Assembly: GCF_001649575.2 (NCBI RefSeq)
Contig: NC_051446.1
Location: 22,924,720-22,988,719 of the forward strand
DNA: 64,000 nucleotides
Direction: 5' to 3'
DNA from: Kryptolebias marmoratus
Lineage: Eukaryota > Chordata > Actinopteri > Cyprinodontiformes > Rivulidae
The stretch's first letter is position 1. Every line of letters begins with the position of its first letter. This document shows positions 59,420-64,000 of this stretch, piece by piece. The position numbers and the translations under genes were made by a program. Under the pieces are notes generated by a model. The model was not told the origin of the DNA and searched no databases. It saw only the letters and a program-made list of their open reading frames with translations.

Positions 59420-59865
59420 AAAATAAAAAAATTACAGCAGCAAGTCTCCATAATCTTGGCACATCTCGTCACTTGGGTTTTTGCCCATTCCTGATGGCAA
59501 AAATGGCTCCAGCTCCTTCAAATTTGATGGACGCGGCCTGTGTACAACAATCTTTAAATCAAACCAGAGATTCTCATTTGAATCAAAGTCTTTAACTGGG
59601 CCATTCCAGGACATTTGAGTGGTTCTCATTAAACCATCTTGGAGTTTTAGGCCGATTGTCCTGCTGGAAGGTGAACTTCCACCCCAGTCAGAAAGCTCTT
59701 TTTGGGGCAAAATACGTTTTTCTGTATTTTGCTTCATCCTTCTTTTCTTCATCTAAGACCAGTTTTCCAGTTCCATCTGTTGAAAACTATACCCACAGCA
59801 TGATGCTGCCGCCACCGTGCTTCACTGTGGGGATGATGTTCTCAGCATGTTTTTGACTTTTGCCT
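59420..59865 (-). pseudogene. Tc1-like transposase remnant, C-terminal half
   Basis: Translated on the minus strand it gives relics of the Tc1 DDE domain in order: PTVKHGGGSIML, FTFQQDN-PK, NVLEWP, DSNENLWFDLKIVVHR-RPSNLKELE, then DEMCQDYGDLLL. Tc1-family transposases catalyse cut-and-paste transposition. Here the N-terminal DNA-binding part is absent, frames are broken and an internal deletion shortens the first part, so it is dead. An ATTCACGCCACC-type sequence near 59410 may be a terminal relic. Confidence 0.85.
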
Positions 59866-59879
59866 TTGTTTTATTTGTG

Positions 59880-59945
59880 TTATGGTCTTACTGCACACTG
59901 GTCCACTTTGGTTGTTTTAAATGTGTGCTATAAATAAAGTTGATT
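59880..59945 (+). repeat. LINE/SINE tail fragment
   Basis: GTTTTAAATGTGTGCTATAAATAAAGTTGATTAG matches the usual end of a fish non-LTR retroposon, in which ATAAATAAAGTTGATT precedes a simple tail. Confidence 0.5.
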
Positions 59946-60420
59946 AGGTTTTTTTCTTTAAACAATGTCTTTTTTCTTCCTAACAAATCGTCCCTGAAGC
60001 CCAACTGTGTGGAAAAAAATGTCTTTATGTTTCAACACAATTTCCTGTTATTTAACTATGATCTTATCCACTTATTTAAAGTTTCTGAAAAAATCCATTT
60101 TGATAACATTACAATGCCTCAAAAGGATGAAGGATGCTTCTCTGAGGTTCCCATTCTGGAAATAAAAAGGTTTGACAGAGGAGTATAAGTGTCAAACTGG
60201 AAAATTACATTTCTAATCAAAGATGGTGGTCTTCCAAGTATCATTTAGGTGCATACAGTGGAGTATTAACATCCTTCTTCATGCAGTTTCAGCACCATTA
60301 GCACCTGGATTAATGTGACCACACAAATCCTGCATGAACAGGAATTTTCCGCTCCACCCAGTAAGAAGGGAGAACTGAGGAAGCTCCTTGGGTCAGATGG
60401 GAAACGGCAAAGAAAATAAA
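59946..60420. other. Intergenic, nothing recognised
   Basis: No supported feature. Confidence 0.4.
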
Positions 60421-60712
60421 ACTCTTAAAGCTGAAAATATAGAAAACTAGCCAAATCTAAAACAAATAAGATGCTAGCTAAAGCCAAAAGAAGCAAAAGG
60501 CTAGCTAAAAGTAGCTGAATGGTAGATAAAAGCAGTAAAAGAAGACAAAAGTAGAGCAAGTATGCTGAAGCAGATTTTGGAAGGAATCATAGCATTTCTA
60601 TGGGGAAAATATTAAATTATTTAAAAATTATATATTTGACAAAAACCAAAAGTCATAGCAGCCATCTCCTGAATGAGCGTTTTGATTTATCAGTGACTAA
60701 AACAACACAAAG
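60421..60712 (+). repeat. Family B repeat with internal GCTAAAAG array, copy 3
   Basis: A short array of AGCAAAAGGCTAGCTAAAAG-like units, then AGAAGACAAAAGTAGAGCA, GCAGCCATCTCCTGAATGAG and a GTGACTAAAACAACAC end. It is the shortest of the three arrays. Confidence 0.75.
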
Positions 60713-61699
60713 TATGAAGAAGTTGAAGTTGAAAATTAACGGGAGACAATCGTGAATCAGCTCTCGCGCTATTAAATCCACAAAAGTTACAGAAAAACAT
60801 GCAAATTAAAAACATGAGATTCAGAAACTGGGCCATCTCCTCATCAGGATGCAGCGACAAACTCTGATTTTTTTAGAGAAAACTTTGCTTTTACTCAGCA
60901 GCAAAAAAAAGTTAAACCACATTCTGTTCATAAATCCGCACATCTCACTGAAGAGAAGACAAATAAAGTGTTATCATCAGAAGATTTCAAGTTCTTGCAC
61001 TCCCTTCGTTTAATCCACATGTTATTCCTAAATCATCCCAGAGTGTTTTAGTGAAATCCACTTTGACTGATGCATATTTGCAGTGGATCTGTTCAGTGTT
61101 GTGTTTTGACATCACAGAGTGGGGAAACCCCCCCAACATGCATTCGCTGAGCGGATCTACAGCTGAGCGAGACCCGACTCCGCAGCGCACGTGTAAATCT
61201 CATCATCTGTATATCCAACTGTCCGCGTCCTGCAATTACTGCATTATAAATGTGAAGTTAATCAGGAAAAAAAAAGGGGCTCTGTGTTTGCACGAGGAGG
61301 GATTAATCTTGTCCTTGTTACACCACCGGTAAGAGACATTATTCACCAAGCCGCCATTTCTCAATTCCTCCCTGCTGGAATGAAAAATATCCCTCTGAGC
61401 CAAGTGCAAGCATTTACCGTCCAGCTCTGCAGACCCTGACAAAACAGAGACATAATTATGTGAAATTATTGATATAAACAACGTGATTTATGACATCTGA
61501 TCTCAGGGTGTTTTGTGTGCGTTTACACTATTTTATATGCTGATTTGGTCTTTGGCTAAAGGAGCAGGAAGTTGTCTGAGTGAAAGAAAATTAAAGCAAA
61601 ACAGGGAAGATTTGAGGACATTTCTGTTTTTAAATCACGACTGAACAAATATTGTTTCATACCAAAACTATTATTGGAAAAGGCAAAGGAAGGGGGGGT
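60713..61699. other. Intergenic, nothing recognised
   Basis: No supported feature. Confidence 0.4.
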
Positions 61700-62300
61700 T
61701 ACTGTTATTCATCAAACCTGAATAAAATAAAGCTGCAAATGACGACTACTAAAAATGTCAAGCAGGACTTAATTGAAATAGCACCGTTCTCAGGAGAAAG
61801 TATCCGTGCCAGATCTGCTTGGCAGTAAAAGACGAACAGTTAGGGAATCTTTAACGGGCCACAATCCATTACGAAGAGTCATAAATGTCCTCGGGAATAT
61901 ACACATCGCTGCTGGGATGTGATCCTGACTCATCCGCGTTTATGTGGCCGTAAGTGCTGCTTTTTATGAGGACTTTGCAGAAGTTTGTGAAAGTAAAGCT
62001 CGGCACACGTTTGGCCGATTTTAAATCTGAACGTTTCACCTCCTGAATGTTCTTTGGTATGAATCTATAGAGAATGCAAAGGAACAATACCTGTTTGTAC
62101 ATGCTCTCAGACGACAGGGAAAAAAAGAACTTCGGGTCTTCATTTTTCTTATAAGAAATGATGACTCCCATTCTTTTCACGGCGTATTGAGCATGCACAA
62201 TAGGCTCACTGGAGTTCATATAAACACTTTGACTCCACTTACGATAATGTCAGATTCAAACCTGTAAAAAATGACTCACTCCCCCTGCGCCTCGTGGAGG
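61700..62300. promoter_or_regulatory. Candidate conserved noncoding element or unknown minus-strand frame
   Basis: Repeat-free. Carries a 116-codon minus frame (61869-62219) with no recognised domain. Regulatory or coding nature is undecided. Confidence 0.22.
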
Positions 62301-62777
62301 ACAGGGCCGTCTTTTGTCTGATTGGCCGGCTCTCATTTGTCTTTGACACACGGAGTTGGTCAGCCAGTTCTGCCATTCATCTCCCGTGTCAGAGGCAGAC
62401 CAGGAAAGTCTGGTCTTCCTTAAAACCTCTGGCTGTTCCAGGTTTGCATATCTGCAGAAAAATATGTTTGTGATTTTAGCCCAGCTGTTGTGTTGCGTAA
62501 GCATCAGGTGCAAAATCTACACATGGATAGTAGATAAGGATGTTAAAAAGTTGCTTTTATTAAAAGTGGGAGTGTCTAAAATACATTGAGTTAGCCAGTA
62601 TTGCCTGCAAAAAAAGTTCAGAAAATTAGGGAGAAGTTCTCATAAAGGAGTCAAAGCAAACTGCTACACAGAGCTGAGCTCATTCACGAGCAAATCTCTT
62701 ATTAAAATCTGAAAAATTCATGCTGACACATCGTTGGGCACAAACATCGCCCAGGAGGCTGCCGTGATGTGGTGTGC
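62301..62777. other. Intergenic, nothing recognised
   Basis: No supported feature. Confidence 0.4.
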
Positions 62778-63144
62778 ATGTGAGAACTAGAACTTTAACA
62801 TTAAAATAAAAAGCTGGCATGGCAGCAAACAAACTATAAAAGGAGAAGAAAACAGGAGGCTGGACCACAGGGGTGCACCAACAGACGGTGAACGGATCTG
62901 AGGAGCAGAAAGGACTGAATAAAGACGGAGAGACGATGACTGAGAGGAGGCAGGTGAGATGCAGGAGGACAGGAACGAGGACACAGGATGCAGGAGGACT
63001 GAGGGAAACAGTAACAACTGAGCGAGAAGTTAAACTGAAACACGTTGAACCCTGAAAGAAGTCTGGATAAAACAAAGAGGCGTAGCCAAACAATCATAAA
63101 CTCAAAACTCCAAAACAAAAAATAAACACCCCAGATTCACGACA
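62778..63144 (-). mobile_element. Decayed LTR, TGTCAGG family
   Basis: GGCATGGCAGCAAACAAAC near 62817 matches the GACGTGGCAGCAAACAAAC block of the full copy at 15714. The A-rich right part ends CACGACA at 63138-63144, a decayed CCTGACA terminus. The middle (GAGGCAGGTGAGATGC) is highly diverged. Confidence 0.55.
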
Positions 63145-64000
63145 GACCTTCTGCAGCAAACATGATGTGTTATGACACTTAATTGTAAACCTTTCCTAAA
63201 CCTAAGCCAGCGGATTTGTTGTCTGAACCTAAACACGTATTATTAGTCTTTAATCTAAACAATTAATTCAATTATATTAGACGCCAAGTTCCCAAACTGT
63301 TCCTCATTTGGGTTTTTGTTAAACTTCCAGGATAAAAAACTGGTTTTAATGTTGACCTTTGGAAATGTGGCAGAAAAAATGATTAAGAACCAACCTCACG
63401 TGTTCCTTTTTTTTTTTGTTAAATTAATGTGAAATGGTGACACGAGAGCTTGTCGCTTTCTGAAATTGCTTGGCTTCGCGCCTGCAAAGCTTCGTCTGGA
63501 CGTGCCAGCGGCTCGTACCACTGCAAGACGTCACGCATGTGGACTGAAGCAGACTTTTTAATACGAATCCAATAATAAAAAGAACACATTCTTTGAGTCT
63601 AGTGGCCATGCCATTTTTCAATGAAGCATATTTTTGGAGCTTACAGACCCTTTTTTATAAGCACACCTGGAAATTGCCCCCATGGGTCACAAAATAAAAT
63701 ATTACAAGAGGTTCAAATCTGCTCAGCACCTAACACTCTTGCCAAAAAAAAATCCTGCTACATTCTGCCCACATTTAATAAAAGTTTCCTCCGACATCCA
63801 CCTGCAAAACACCCCAGTTCTTGTCCTCTCTCTCGCTTCAAACTGGCTCTCATGGTGAGGTTACTGACATAAACTTTAAATTAAACTCCCTCTCAGCTTT
63901 CTATGCATCTGCATGGCTCTGATTCCTCGCTGTGCTTTCTACATGCTATAAAAAGACCCAGTTATCTATCCTTTTAGTTGCGGTCTCAGCAGTCCTTCTG
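63145..64000. other. Intergenic, nothing recognised
   Basis: T-rich and mixed sequence to the window edge. The plus frame 63621-63872 has no recognised content. Confidence 0.4.

Overview
The window looks like a teleost fish chromosome segment, probably from a percomorph and possibly a killifish-like lineage, though that finer placement is a guess. The evidence is one vertebrate-type split gene, about 40% GC noncoding DNA, long ATGG and GT/CA microsatellites, and many fish-type mobile elements: Tc1, hAT MITEs, 5'-truncated LINEs and solo LTRs. It is genome-assembly sequence, with a 434-base N gap at 41339-41772 and single Ns at 8035 and 52970.

The only protein-coding sequence I can support is the last exon of a heparan sulfate 3-O-sulfotransferase 3 gene (3315-3936, + strand), with a short 3' UTR and poly(A) signals at 4053 and 4097. 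Positions 1-3314 are the 3' part of its intron. The first coding exon is not in the window, so it lies upstream. From about 4.1 kb to 64 kb I find no convincing exon, tRNA, rRNA or known miRNA. This is a gene desert or a very long intergenic region.

The desert holds a layered set of repeats. The commonest (called family A here) has about 22 pieces on both strands. They share a CAAGATGGCTGCCACAGC core and a GTAGTAGCTGAGAGTC core, a TTATC..CCC hairpin at one end, and a reading frame that stays open in several copies. Younger elements have jumped into family A: a solo LTR with a perfect AAATG duplication (24094-24532), a hAT-like MITE with CAGGGCCGTAGC ends (52591-53204), and a 214-bp foldback MITE (9779-9991). 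Another foldback MITE splits a LINE remnant (25872-26510). Another LTR family (17712-17977) landed in an AT microsatellite. A second family (B) carries internal tandem GCTAAAAG-type arrays (15225, 31421, 60421). LINE remnants at 18 kb, 20-21 kb and 26 kb all come from the C-terminal end of the same LINE family. A dead Tc1 transposase lies at 59.4-59.9 kb.

Between the repeats are several repeat-poor, complex tracts (about 22.0-22.6, 32.1-32.45, 39.4-40.5, 43.1-43.6, 45.6-46.3, 51.15-51.55, 55.3-56.0 and 61.7-62.3 kb). They are my best candidates for conserved noncoding regulatory DNA, but conservation cannot be tested from one sequence. No operon-like or defence-like system is present. The most unusual content is the uncharacterised family A repeat and the nested insertions that date it.
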